Notes: generated by a model from the letters alone, not told the origin. 11,951 nucleotides of DNA from Rubrivivax sp. (GCA_020851615.1 JADZCL010000029.1:1-11951); one strand, 5' to 3'. Positions 1 to 8,125 are shown, counted from the first letter of the stretch. Made by a program: numbers and translations.

Positions 1-509
1 ATCAGCGTCGGGCGCTTCAGCCGCACGGCCGTCTTGCCCTTGTATTGCGGCCGGCAGAGGTCGCCGTAGTCGCTCATCTGCGCCAGCTTGGTGTTGACGA
101 CCAGGCCGTCGGTGCCCCAGATGTGCGGCAGGCCGTAGACCTTGCCGGCCAGCGTGGTGTTCTTCTTGGTCGCCTCGAGCATCGACTCGATGAACAGCGG
201 CGCCTTGATCTGCGCCAGATCGATGGGCTTGTAGATGCCGAACTCCTGCTGCGGGCCGGTGATGCGGTCCTGCGACGGCTGGGCGAGGTCGAAGCCCGCG
301 CCGCCGGTGGCGCGCAGCTTGGAGATCATCTCCTCGTTGTTGGACAGCGTGAGCTCGACCTTGATGCCGGTCTCCTTGGTGAACTGCTCGATCACGTCCT
401 TGGGCGCGTAGTCGGCCCAGGTCAGCAGGCGCAGGGTCTTGGCGTCCTGCGCGGCCGCGCCGCCGACCAGGGCCAATGCGGCGAGTGCGGTGGCAAGCTG
501 GCGTTTCAT
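1..509 (-). CDS. Periplasmic solute-binding protein of an ABC importer, polyamine (PotD/PotF) type, N-terminal part
   Basis: Only the first 169 residues are in the window; family members are usually about 350 long. The reverse strand opens with MKRQLATALAALALVGGAAA, a clear Sec signal peptide with probable cleavage between A20 and Q21, so the mature protein is periplasmic. It continues LRLLTWADYAPKDVIEQF and KETGIKVELTLSNNEEMISKL, the W-x-x-Y opening typical of PotD/PotF proteins, and later GLPHIWGTDGLVVN, matching the family's LPYxWxTxG segment. The ATG at 507-509 has an AGGAG Shine-Dalgarno at 516-520, 6 bases upstream, the best ribosome site in the window. By family knowledge it captures putrescine, spermidine or a related cationic amine for an ABC permease. 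The substrate cannot be decided here and the partner genes would lie beyond the window. The upstream same-strand neighbour (DedA type) does not look related in function. Confidence 0.85.
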   Translation of the reverse strand, partial: MKRQLATALAALALVGGAAAQDAKTLRLLTWADYAPKDVIEQFTKETGIKVELTLSNNEEMISKLRATGGAGFDLAQPSQDRITGPQQEFGIYKPIDLAQIKAPLFIESMLEATKKNTTLAGKVYGLPHIWGTDGLVVNTKLAQMSDYGDLCRPQYKGKTAVRLKRPTL

Positions 510-646
510 CGTCTTCTCCTCCCCAAGGGGCTGGTGTGCAAAGCAGCGAGTGTCGTGGCCGACGCTGCCGCGCAGCATCGGGTGATGCCCCAAGCGCTCC
601 AGGCTCAGGGTTTGGGTGGCCCGGTGCAGAGACACAGGCCGGGTCG

Positions 647-1210
647 TCAGCGGCCGCGCCGGCGCCGGGCCGCCAGGTGGCGCAGCAGTGCAACCAGGAG
701 CGCCAGCATGAGCAGCGTGAGAAAGAGCCAGGCTTCCAGATGGCGCAGCCGGCCCAGCAATGCCTGCGCCGCAGCACCGAAACTCCAGCCGAGGGCCGCC
801 ACCAAGGCTGCCCACAGGCCTGCGCCCAACGCGTTGAGCAGCGCAAAGCGCCAGGCCGGCACGGCAGTGGTGCCCAGCAGCACGGGCCCGGCCACGCGCA
901 GGCCGTAGGCGAAGCGCACGCCAATGATCACCCCCTCGTGCCAGCGGGTGAGCAGGGCACGCAGCCGCGCGGACTGGCTGGCCAGTGCGGGCCAGCGCGC
1001 CAGCACCGCCGCGCCGTGCCGGCGCCCGAGCCAGAAGAAGAACTCGTCACCGGCAAACCCCGACACCGCCGCAACGGCCACGACAGCGGCCGGATCCAGC
1101 AGCCCGCGGTGTGCCGCCAGGCCTGCCAGCAGCAGCACCGTCTCCCCTTCGAGCAGGCAGCCCAGCGCGAGCACCCAGTAGCCGTGGGTTTGCAAGAGCT
1201 CGCTCCACAT
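647..1210 (-). CDS. DedA family (VTT/SNARE-associated domain) inner-membrane protein
   Basis: The 187-residue product opens with MWSELLQTHGYWVLALGCLL followed by EGE and a hydrophobic LLLAGLAA segment, the usual DedA start. GDEFFFWLGRR (about 54-64) matches the family's GDxxxYWLGRR motif. VRFAYGLRVAGP (98-109) carries two arginines six apart (R99, R105), the spacing of the arginine pair known to be essential in E. coli DedA proteins. WRFALLNALGAGLWA and a C-terminal membrane helix with a basic tail (ARRRRGR) complete the fold. DedA/VTT proteins are implicated in flipping polyprenyl phosphates or phospholipids and in envelope homeostasis; which applies here is unknown. I chose the ATG at 1208-1210 because AAGGAAGG lies about 9 bases before it. 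The ATG at 1217-1219, three codons earlier, abuts that ribosome site. The gene diverges from the lipoprotein gene on the other strand and precedes the solute-binding gene by 137 bases. Confidence 0.82.
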   Translation of the reverse strand: MWSELLQTHGYWVLALGCLLEGETVLLLAGLAAHRGLLDPAAVVAVAAVSGFAGDEFFFWLGRRHGAAVLARWPALASQSARLRALLTRWHEGVIIGVRFAYGLRVAGPVLLGTTAVPAWRFALLNALGAGLWAALVAALGWSFGAAAQALLGRLRHLEAWLFLTLLMLALLVALLRHLAARRRRGR

Positions 1211-1378
1211 CGAGGACATCCTTCCTTGCAGGCGTTGTGCGCCTTGCGTGGCACGGCCGCGATGATGCCGCGTCGTGCGGGCCCCTGACCCCCGGCTGCG
1301 GCATCCACCGCCCTGGCGTTGTTCACGTGCAGGCTCTGCGGCATGATGCCGACCCACCACCCGACCGCCGGAGGACGC

Positions 1379-1813
1379 ATGAGGCCTGGACGCATCGCAG
1401 TCATCACCCTTGCGCTGGCGCTCGGCGCCTGCGCCGGGCCCCGTCACGAGCAGATGCGCAACGCCTGGCCGGCGGTCGAGGTGAGCGGTGACCAGGTGAA
1501 GGCGGTGAGCCCCGATCCGCTGCGCTTTCGGACGGAGATGGGCGCTGTCGTCATCACCTGGCGGCTGCCTGTGGGCGACTACCGGTTCGGCCGCAACGGC
1601 ATCGTGATCGACGCCGAGCTGGACCGCCCCGGCGGCAAGCCCGTCAGCCGCGAGCAGAAGGAGATCGTCGACTGCCGTGCGCTGGCCGATGCGCGCCAGT
1701 TCCAGTGCATCTATCGCAACACGCGACCGGGCACCTTCAAATACAGCGTGCACGTGCTGCGCGCGGGCAAGGCGCTGGCGCCGCTGGACCCGGAAATCAC
1801 GAACATGGAGTGA
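1379..1813 (+). CDS. Small predicted lipoprotein of unknown function
   Basis: A 144-residue product begins MRPGRIAVITLALALGACAG, a signal peptide ending in a lipobox (L15-G16-A17-C18). A19 after the cysteine rather than aspartate favours outer-membrane sorting. The rest is a soluble domain with beta-rich stretches (AVVITWRLPVGDYRFGRNGI; TRPGTFKYSVHVLRAGKAL) and two cysteines (in EIVDCRAL and FQCIYR) that could form a disulfide. I do not recognise a named domain. The start is set by GGAGG at 1370-1374, four bases before the ATG, and by the signal peptide; an in-frame ATG at 1319 would add an unconvincing leader. A weak promoter (TTGTTC at 1319-1324, 17-base spacer, CATGAT at 1342-1347) is possible. 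Its stop codon directly abuts the stop of the convergent cyclase gene. Confidence 0.75.
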   Translation: MRPGRIAVITLALALGACAGPRHEQMRNAWPAVEVSGDQVKAVSPDPLRFRTEMGAVVITWRLPVGDYRFGRNGIVIDAELDRPGGKPVSREQKEIVDCRALADARQFQCIYRNTRPGTFKYSVHVLRAGKALAPLDPEITNME

Positions 1814-4459
1814 TCAGCCGCCGTCCTGCCAGACGTGCTGCGCCGCCGCGGCCACGGCGGCGTCGCTGGCCAGGCGCCCCGCGCCTTCGGTGGCGCTGAA
1901 TTCCTGCTCGCCAAGCGCGCTGCGCGCGTGCGCGATCCAGGGCTGCAGGAAGGCCTCGTCGTTGGCGTCGCGGCGCACCCCGTGGCGGGTTGCGCGCGCT
2001 TCCGCGGCACCGTACAGCCAGGCCGCACGGCTTGCGTCACCGGCGGCTGCGGCCAACCCGGCGCAGACTTCCAGCAGGCTTTGCACCACCGGTTGCGAGC
2101 CCGTCTCGGTGGCGATGGCGTCGATCTGCGGCAGCAGCGGTCGCGTGGCGCGCAGGTCCTGGCGCGTGATCAGCAGCATCGCCAGGTTGAGCAGGCCGAT
2201 CGCCCGGCTCTCGCGATCGCCCATCTGCTGCGCCAGCATGATGACGCGCTCGTACAGTGCCTGCGCGGCGTCCAGGCGCCCGCTGGTGCGCTGCAACTGC
2301 GCCAGCGAGTTGCTGGCCACCATCAGCACGCGCGGCTTGTCGGCGTTGGCCGGCATGGCCAGTGTCGCCTCGTAGAGCGCCTGCGCGGCGGCGCGGTCGC
2401 CCAGGGCCAGGTAGGCCATGCCCAGCGGCTGCATCGCCGCACTCAGGCGCGCGGTGTCGCCCAGCTCGTGCGCGATCGAGCGGCTCTCCTCGAGGTAGCG
2501 GCGGGCCTCTTCATAGCGCCCGAGGAAGCAGCACAGCTGGCCGGCGTCGCAGAGCACGCGGCAGCGGCCGAAGCTGCGTTCGTCGGCCCGCGTGCGCGCC
2601 AGGGCCTCGACGGTCACGCGGTGGCCCAGTTCGAGCAGGCCGCGCGTGCGCCAGTAGGCCTTGAGCACGAAGACGAGTTCCAGGCCGGCGTCGAGGCACT
2701 GCGGGTCGCGCCCGCAGCTGGCGTGCGCGGCCAGCAGGTTGTCACGCTCGCTATCCAGACTCTGGAGCCAGCCGGCCTGCTCGGGTCCGGAGAGCTTCTG
2801 CGGCGAGGCCGCCGCGAAGTGCACGAAATGCTCGACATGACGCCGCCGCGTTGCTGCCGCGTCGCCGGCCGCGGCCAGCTTCTCGGCGGCGTAGGCGCGG
2901 ACGGTGTCCAGCATGGTGTAGCGCGTGCCCTCGGGCGTCATCGTGACGAGCGACTTCTCGACCAGGCGCGCCAGCTGATCGAGCACGTCGTCGGCGGCCA
3001 GCGCGTCGCCGGCGGCGACGGCCTCGGCCGCTTCGAGAGTCCAGCCACCGGCAAAGACCGACAGGCGCTCGAACAGCACGCGCTCGGGTTCGCTCAGCAG
3101 TTCGAAACTCCAGTCGATCAACGCGCGCAGCGTCCGCTGGCGCGGCAGCACGGTCTGGTCGTCGGTCTTCAGCAGGCGGAAGCGGTCGGCCAGGCGCGCG
3201 GCGATGGCCTGCACCGAGAGGGTGCGCACGCGCGCTGCCGCCAGCTCCAGCGCCAGCGGAATGCCGTCCAGCGTGTGGCAGATCGCCGCCACCCCGGCTG
3301 CGTTGGCGGCATCGAGCGCGAACGCGGGTTGCACCGCGCGCGCGCGGTCGACGAACAGTTGCACCGCGGCGTGCTGCAGCAGTTGCGCTGGCAGCGGGTG
3401 GTCGCGCAGTTCGGCCGCACTCGGGGTCGACAGCGCGGGCACCGGGTAGACCGACTCGCCGGCGATCTTCAGCAGGTCGCGGCTGCTGGCGAGGATGCGC
3501 ACGCCGGCCCCGGCCTGCAGCAACTGCTTGGCCAGCTCGGCACAGGCGTCGACCAGATGCTCGCAGTTGTCGAACACGATCAGCAGCGTGCGCGTGCGCA
3601 CCCAGGCCAGCAGGGTCTCGGTCACGCTGCCGCCGGGCTCTTCGCGCAGGCCCAGTACCGTGGCCAGCGCCAGCGGCACGCGGACCGGGTCGACCAGCGG
3701 CGCCAGCTCGATCAGCCAGACGCCGTCGGGGTACTCGTCCAGCAGCGTGGCGGCCAGTTCGAGCGACAGGCGCGACTTGCCCATGCCGCCCATGCCCAGC
3801 AGCGTGAGCAGCCGGGTGTCGGCCAGATGGGCGCGGATCTCGACCAGCTCGCGTTCACGCCCGACGAAGCTGTTCAGGCGCTGCGGCAGGTTGGTCGGCG
3901 TGCGTGCCAATTCGCGCAGCGGCGGAAACTGTGCGCGCAGGGTCGGGTGGACGAGCTGATGCAGCGGTTCGGTTTCGTCCAGGTCGCGCAGCCGCACGGG
4001 CCCCAGGTCCAGCAGCGCGAAGGGGGGCGCAAGCCGCGTGCGCACCGCCTCGGCAACCGCTTGCGAAAGCAGCACCTGGCCGCCGTGCGCGGCCGCCATG
4101 ATGCGCGCGGCGCGGTTCAGCACCGGGCCGTAGTAGTCGCCATCGCGGCGCTCGGAGGGGCCCAGGTGCAGTCCGCAGCGCACCTTCAGGTCGACCCCTG
4201 TGCCCGGCGCGCGCGCCAGGTCGTGCTGCAGCAGCTGGGCGGCGCGCACGGCGTCCAGCGGGTCGTCGAACACGGCGTGGATGCCGTCGCCAGTCGTCTT
4301 GACCAGGCGGCCGCGGCAGGCGCCCACGGCGTCGCGGCAGATCGCGTCGTGCTGCGCCAGTGCCGCGCGCATCGCGTCGGGCTCGCGCTCCCACAGGCGG
4401 GTGCTGCCGACGATGTCGGTGAAGACGAAGGTGGCGGTGATGGCGGGGGTGGACAACAT
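1814..4459 (-). CDS. Class III adenylate cyclase fused to a STAND (NB-ARC-like) ATPase and TPR-type tail
   Basis: 881 residues from the ATG at 4457-4459. Residues 8-145 are a class III nucleotide cyclase domain: FVFTDIVGST holds metal ligand D15, VKTTGDG holds K54 and D58, and DYYGPVLNRAARI holds D108, N115 and R119. Spacings K-x3-D, D-x6-N and N-x3-R equal those in mycobacterial Rv1625c, and the K/D pair predicts ATP as substrate, giving cAMP. Residues about 195-540 are a STAND ATPase: NSFVGRERE, P-loop GMGGMGKS (222-229), Walker B LLIVFDN (292-298), ILASSRD, and the GIPLALELAAAR motif (399-410). Residues about 560-850 are helical, TPR-like repeats (FLGRYEEARRYLEES, ALGDRAAAQALYE, SGRLDAAQALYERV). 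There is no transmembrane segment and no C-terminal LuxR-type DNA-binding domain, so it is probably a cytoplasmic sensor whose ATPase/TPR part gates cAMP synthesis; this role is inference. A TTG at 4558 in the same frame would add 33 residues of low-complexity sequence; neither start has a clear ribosome site. Confidence 0.9.
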   Translation of the reverse strand: MLSTPAITATFVFTDIVGSTRLWEREPDAMRAALAQHDAICRDAVGACRGRLVKTTGDGIHAVFDDPLDAVRAAQLLQHDLARAPGTGVDLKVRCGLHLGPSERRDGDYYGPVLNRAARIMAAAHGGQVLLSQAVAEAVRTRLAPPFALLDLGPVRLRDLDETEPLHQLVHPTLRAQFPPLRELARTPTNLPQRLNSFVGRERELVEIRAHLADTRLLTLLGMGGMGKSRLSLELAATLLDEYPDGVWLIELAPLVDPVRVPLALATVLGLREEPGGSVTETLLAWVRTRTLLIVFDNCEHLVDACAELAKQLLQAGAGVRILASSRDLLKIAGESVYPVPALSTPSAAELRDHPLPAQLLQHAAVQLFVDRARAVQPAFALDAANAAGVAAICHTLDGIPLALELAAARVRTLSVQAIAARLADRFRLLKTDDQTVLPRQRTLRALIDWSFELLSEPERVLFERLSVFAGGWTLEAAEAVAAGDALAADDVLDQLARLVEKSLVTMTPEGTRYTMLDTVRAYAAEKLAAAGDAAATRRRHVEHFVHFAAASPQKLSGPEQAGWLQSLDSERDNLLAAHASCGRDPQCLDAGLELVFVLKAYWRTRGLLELGHRVTVEALARTRADERSFGRCRVLCDAGQLCCFLGRYEEARRYLEESRSIAHELGDTARLSAAMQPLGMAYLALGDRAAAQALYEATLAMPANADKPRVLMVASNSLAQLQRTSGRLDAAQALYERVIMLAQQMGDRESRAIGLLNLAMLLITRQDLRATRPLLPQIDAIATETGSQPVVQSLLEVCAGLAAAAGDASRAAWLYGAAEARATRHGVRRDANDEAFLQPWIAHARSALGEQEFSATEGAGRLASDAAVAAAAQHVWQDGG

Positions 4460-4602
4460 CGCGGCGGCTGGCGCGTGGCGGCGGGCTGAGCGGCCCGCGG
4501 CCACGCGCAGGCGGAGATTGTGGCCCGGGCCCGCGTGCGGGTTCTTGTCCGTTGGCAACCGGCCGCGGCCAGGGGTCGCGCGCGGTCCTATGATGCCTGC
4601 CC

Positions 4603-5418
4603 ATGCACGCCAGATCCCTGCCGCTGCAGCGACTGACCGGCGCGCTGCGCCGGCGCAGCCGCACCACCTGGCATGTCGCGTGGGGCAGCGCGTGGCAGGT
4701 CGTGCGCCTGTGCGCGCTGGCCCTGGCGCTGGCCCTGTCGCACCAGACCTATCGCCGGCCCCAACGCACGGCGCTGGCCGTGCAGATGGTGCGCGCGGCG
4801 CTGCCGCTGCTGCCCTGGTTTGCGCTGCTGGCGGCCATCGTCTGCCTGGTGGTGATCCGCATCGTGCTCGTCACGGCCCAGAGTTACGGCTTGTCGCAGA
4901 TGGCGCTGGGCATGCTGGTGCGCGTGCTGGTGCTGGAGCTGATCCCGCTTGCGGCGGCGTTTGCGGTCGCGCTGCGCGTGATGCTGCCCGCGGCCGCGAC
5001 CATGCCGCTGCCGCGCGGGCACGACGGTGCGGTCCGCGCAGCGGCGCTGCCGCTTCCTTGGTTGCGCGAGGTGTTCGTGCCGCGGGTGCTGGCCGGTGCC
5101 TTCACCGTGCTGCTGCTGGCCGTGGTGACCTCGCTGCTGGCCGTGGTGCTGACCTACCTGCTTGCGCACGGCTTCACGCCATTCGCGCTGGGCCGCTTCA
5201 CGCGCCTGGTCGGGCAGATCTTCGACCCCGTGGTCTCGCTCGTGTTCGTGCTCAAGACCGCGGCGCTGGCGCTGGCGGTTGCGGTCCTGCCGCTGGCGGG
5301 GGCGCTGCGAGCCCGGCACGATGGCGCTGCGGCACGCGCGGCATGGGGCGCGATGGGCTTGTTCGTCGTCGTGCTGGCCATCGAGATCGCCAGCCTTGCC
5401 GGGGGCTACCTGCGATGA
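4603..5418 (+). CDS. Divergent MlaE/YrbE-like ABC permease
   Basis: 271 residues with about five hydrophobic segments (roughly 35-47, 68-92, 103-130, 158-190, 207-233 and 250-268). The layout and local matches follow MlaE: an N-terminal amphipathic region, LGMLVRVLVLELIPLAAAF where E. coli MlaE has LGMLVALSLLRELGP, VFVPRVLAGAFTVLLLAVVT where it has VISPRFWAGV, and FVLKTAALALAVAVLPLAG near the end. By family knowledge MlaE is the inner-membrane permease that moves phospholipids with an MCE-domain partner and an ATPase (MlaF). The signature that normally follows (GRxGSAxTAELGxMRxTEQ, part of the ATPase contact region) is replaced by ALRVMLPAAATMPLPRGHD, so ATPase coupling may be altered or lost. 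It overlaps the MCE gene downstream by ATGA and starts 143 bases from the divergent cyclase gene. No Shine-Dalgarno is visible before the ATG; a TATGAT hexamer lies eight bases upstream. Confidence 0.75.
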   Translation: MHARSLPLQRLTGALRRRSRTTWHVAWGSAWQVVRLCALALALALSHQTYRRPQRTALAVQMVRAALPLLPWFALLAAIVCLVVIRIVLVTAQSYGLSQMALGMLVRVLVLELIPLAAAFAVALRVMLPAAATMPLPRGHDGAVRAAALPLPWLREVFVPRVLAGAFTVLLLAVVTSLLAVVLTYLLAHGFTPFALGRFTRLVGQIFDPVVSLVFVLKTAALALAVAVLPLAGALRARHDGAAARAAWGAMGLFVVVLAIEIASLAGGYLR

Positions 5419-6428
5419 CCGAAGAGCCCTCTGCGCAGCCGACCGAGCCCGCTCCTGCGGCCGAACTGGCCGCGCAGCGTGCGCTCGAGCGCCGTGCCGC
5501 CGCGCTGCTGGTGCTGCTGCTGGCGCTCGTGCTCGCTGCGGTGGCGTTCGTGCTCTACGCGCGCGGCAGCTTCGAGCCGACGCAGCGCCTGGTGTTGATC
5601 GCCGAGGACAGCGAGGGCGTGAGCGTGGGCATGGACATGAGCTTCTCGGGTTTCCCGATCGGCCGCGTGCGCCGCATCGAGCTGGCCACCGACGGCAACG
5701 TGCACATCCTGGTCGATGTGCCGCGCAAGGATGCGCACTGGCTGCGCACGTCGAGCGTGTTCACGATGTCGCGCGGCCTGGTCGGCGGCACGGCGATCAA
5801 GGCCTACAGCGGCATCCTGACCGATCCGCCGCTGCCCGACGGCGCCCAGCGCAAGGTGCTGGCCGGTGACGCGACGGCCGAGATCCCGCAGTTGATGAGT
5901 GCGGCGCGCGAGCTGCTTGCCAACCTCGGCCGGCTGAGCGCGCCCGACGCCGCGCTTGCGGGCACGCTCGAGAACCTGCAGCGCAGCAGCACGCGCCTGG
6001 ATGCGCAGCTGGCCGGCAAGCACGGCGCCATGGCGGCGCTTCTGGGCGACGATGCCGCGCAGGTGGCGGCCACGCTGGCGCGCACGCAGCAGCTGCTGGC
6101 GCGGCTGGATGCGCTGGCGCAGCACACCGATGGCGTGCTGGCGCGCGCCGACGACCGGCTGCTGGGCGAGAAGGGCCTGGCAGCCGATGCGCAGGTCGCG
6201 GTGCGCCGGCTCGATGCCTTGCTCGGTGACGCACGCGCGAGCCTGCAGAAGGTCGATGCGCTGCTGCAGGATGCACAGGCCGTGGCCACGCAGGCACGGG
6301 TGGCCAGTGCCGACCTGGGTGCGCTGCGGGCCGAAGTCGACGCCAGCCTGCGCAAGGTCGAGCAGCTGGTGAACGACCTCAACCGCCGCTGGCCCTTCAA
6401 GCGCGAACCGGAGTTGAAGCTGCCATGA
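5415..6428 (+). CDS. MlaD family (MCE domain) membrane-anchored lipid-transport protein
   Basis: 337 residues. An N-terminal cytoplasmic stretch of about 27 residues precedes one transmembrane helix (about 28-48), then an MCE domain at about 56-135 with VLIAEDSEGVSVGMDMSFSG, FPIGRVRRIEL and VFTMSRGLVGGTAIKAYSG, which match the MCE pattern of substrate-gating proteins. From about 160 to 325 the chain is alanine/leucine-rich and helical with regular LDALL/LLARLDAL heptads, the usual needle or coiled-coil tail of longer MCE proteins. It ends in basic [12 protein letters not shown]. By family knowledge, MCE proteins form hexameric rings that shuttle lipids across the periplasm. The start ATG (5415-5417) overlaps the permease stop in ATGA, and its own stop overlaps the next start the same way, so translation of all three is probably coupled. 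The ligand cannot be read from sequence. Confidence 0.88.
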   Translation: MTEEPSAQPTEPAPAAELAAQRALERRAAALLVLLLALVLAAVAFVLYARGSFEPTQRLVLIAEDSEGVSVGMDMSFSGFPIGRVRRIELATDGNVHILVDVPRKDAHWLRTSSVFTMSRGLVGGTAIKAYSGILTDPPLPDGAQRKVLAGDATAEIPQLMSAARELLANLGRLSAPDAALAGTLENLQRSSTRLDAQLAGKHGAMAALLGDDAAQVAATLARTQQLLARLDALAQHTDGVLARADDRLLGEKGLAADAQVAVRRLDALLGDARASLQKVDALLQDAQAVATQARVASADLGALRAEVDASLRKVEQLVNDLNRRWPFKREPELKLP

Positions 6429-7108
6429 AGCCCGTGCGTGCCCCCGTCGTCTCACTCGTCGTGCTCGCCCTGTTCGCTGCGCTGGTTGGCTGCGCAGGCA
6501 CGCCGACGCCGGACTGGCAGGTCAACGCCGGCTCGGCGCTGCAGCGCATGCAGGAGGCGCTGCTGGTGGGCAACGACCGCGTGGCGACCAACGAATACCA
6601 GCGCGCGCGGGCCGAAGTCGCGCGCACCGGGCGCCCGGACCTGGCCGCACGCGTGGAACTGCTGCGCTGCGCGGCCTGGACCGCCAGCCTGCAGTTCGAG
6701 CCCTGCGCCGGCTTCGAGCGGCTGCGTCTGGATGCGGGTGCCGCCGAGCTGGCCTATGCCGCCTATCTGCGGGGCCGCCTGGACGCCGCGCAGCGGAGCC
6801 TGTTGCCCCCCGCGCAGCAGCCGCTGGCCGTGGCTGCGGGAGATGAAGCGGCGCAACTTGCCGCCCTGAATGCCACCACCGATCCGCTCTCGCGGCTGCT
6901 GGGCGCTGCGCTGTGGCTGCAGGGCGGGCACGCGGCGCCGGCCAGCATTGCGCTGGCTGTCGATACCGCATCGGCACAGGGCTGGCGCCGCCCGCTGTTG
7001 GCGTGGCTGGCCGTGCAGCAGCAGCGCGCGCGCCAGGCGGGCGCCAGCGCCGAGGCCAGCCGAATCGGGCGGCGCATCGAGCTCGTGCTGCGCGGCGAGG
7101 GAGGCTGA
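6425..7108 (+). CDS. Predicted lipoprotein, last gene of the Mce-type operon
   Basis: 227 residues starting [20 protein letters not shown] and a lipobox L20-V21-G22-C23 followed by A24, so an outer-membrane lipoprotein is likely. The remainder is strongly helical and alanine-rich with short repeat-like helices ([42 protein letters not shown]), reminiscent of TPR or SEL-type scaffolds, but no family is clear. It does not show features of PqiC-type (ABC_trans_aux) lipoproteins that often close Mce operons. The ATG lies in an ATGA overlap with the MCE gene, which argues for shared function: perhaps the outer-membrane end of the pathway. That role is inference from position and lipid anchor. Confidence 0.72.
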   Translation: MKPVRAPVVSLVVLALFAALVGCAGTPTPDWQVNAGSALQRMQEALLVGNDRVATNEYQRARAEVARTGRPDLAARVELLRCAAWTASLQFEPCAGFERLRLDAGAAELAYAAYLRGRLDAAQRSLLPPAQQPLAVAAGDEAAQLAALNATTDPLSRLLGAALWLQGGHAAPASIALAVDTASAQGWRRPLLAWLAVQQQRARQAGASAEASRIGRRIELVLRGEGG

Positions 7109-7163
7109 AGGCCCCGCACAGACCAGCCGCTGCCCCGGCAAGGCATCGGCGACAATGCCGGCC

Positions 7164-8099
7164 ATGGTTCCCCAACGCAGCCTGAAGTCGCTCACGCGCG
7201 CGGTCGGTGTGGGCGTGCACAGCGGGCAGCGGGTCGAGCTCACGCTGCGTCCGGCGGCCCCCGACACCGGCATCGTCTTTCGTCGCACGGATCTCGCGCA
7301 GCCAGTCGAGATCCCGGTCACGCCCGAGGCCGTCAGCGATACGCGCATGGCGACCACGATCAGCCGCGTCGACGACCCGGGCGGCGCCAAGGTGCAGACC
7401 ATCGAACATCTGCTGTCGGCCTGCGCGGGCCTGGGCCTGGACAACCTGTACGTCGACATCACGGCCGAGGAAGTGCCCATCCTGGACGGCAGCGCGGCCA
7501 GCTTCGTGTTCCTGTTGCAGAGCGCGGGCATCGAGCTGCAGAAGGCACCCAAGCGCTTCCTGCGTGTGAAGAAGGCCGTCGAAGTGCGCGAGGGCGAAGG
7601 CCCGACGCTGAAGTGGGCGCGGCTGGCGCCCTTCGATGGCTACACGCTTGCCTTCGAGATCGAGTTTCACCACCCGGCGCTCGACGCCACGGGCCAGCGC
7701 GTCGAGTTTGATTTCGGCTCCGGCCGCTACAAGCGCGACATTGCGCGCGCGCGCACCTTCGGCTTCACACGCGACGTCGAGATGATGCGGGCGCGCGGCC
7801 TGGGCCTGGGCGGCAGCATGGACAACGTCATCGTCGTCGACGACTACCGCGTGCTCAACGCCGACGGACTGCGCTACGACGACGAGTTCGTCAAGCACAA
7901 GATCCTCGACGCGATGGGCGACATGCACGTCGCCGGCAAGCCGATGATCGGCGCCTACACGGCCTTCAAGGGCGGGCATGCGCTCAACAACCGCCTCCTG
8001 CGTGCCCTGCTGGCCGATGCCAGTGCACACGAGATCGTCACCTTCGAGCGACCGGGCGACGCGCCACAGGGCCTGGCCGATCTGGCCCCGGCCTGGTAG
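7164..8099 (+). CDS. lpxC: UDP-3-O-acyl-N-acetylglucosamine deacetylase LpxC
   Basis: 311 residues, close to the usual 300-310. LpxC removes the acetyl group from UDP-3-O-(acyl)-GlcNAc, the committed step of lipid A synthesis, in the cytoplasm. The zinc ligands H82 ([10 protein letters not shown]), H245 and D249 ([11 protein letters not shown]) and H272 (GGHALNN) are present with E. coli spacings for the last three; catalytic E81, K246 and D253 and the TFGF motif at T198 are also there. [19 protein letters not shown] and [19 protein letters not shown] are near-diagnostic. The start at 7164 aligns with the MLxQRTLKS opening of Burkholderiales LpxC. An ATG at 7155 would add three residues. There is no Shine-Dalgarno; GACAAT ends seven bases before the ATG. 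The gene follows the Mce-type operon by 55 bases instead of following ftsZ as is usual. Confidence 0.96.
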   Translation: MVPQRSLKSLTRAVGVGVHSGQRVELTLRPAAPDTGIVFRRTDLAQPVEIPVTPEAVSDTRMATTISRVDDPGGAKVQTIEHLLSACAGLGLDNLYVDITAEEVPILDGSAASFVFLLQSAGIELQKAPKRFLRVKKAVEVREGEGPTLKWARLAPFDGYTLAFEIEFHHPALDATGQRVEFDFGSGRYKRDIARARTFGFTRDVEMMRARGLGLGGSMDNVIVVDDYRVLNADGLRYDDEFVKHKILDAMGDMHVAGKPMIGAYTAFKGGHALNNRLLRALLADASAHEIVTFERPGDAPQGLADLAPAW

Positions 8100-8125
8100 C
8101 CGCGCCGACGCTCGCGCCTGGTCCC

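Noticed and set aside
510..646. Search for a terminator or sigma-54 promoter between the DedA and solute-binding genes
   Set aside because: Only 5-bp stems without T-runs and a poorly spaced GG/GC pair were found; nothing beyond the AGGAG ribosome site is supported.
1211..1753. Upstream extension of the DedA frame to 1753
   Set aside because: The added residues run antisense to the lipoprotein gene and lack membrane or DedA character; the DedA family start is at 1210 or 1219.
1835..4489. Plus-strand open frame of 884 codons opposite the cyclase gene
   Set aside because: It is a Q/R/A/H-rich mirror of a high-GC3 gene with no recognisable motif, while the minus strand encodes intact cyclase and ATPase motifs.
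4460..4558. TTG start adding 33 residues to the cyclase
   Set aside because: The cyclase domain begins right after the ATG at 4459; the extension is R/A/P/H-rich with no ribosome site. It is not excluded outright.
4522..4570. Two 10-bp palindromes (GGCCCGGGCC at 4522, GGCCGCGGCC at 4561) between the divergent cyclase and permease genes
   Set aside because: Pure G/C palindromes of this length are common in such GC-rich DNA; no flanking promoter hexamers support an operator.
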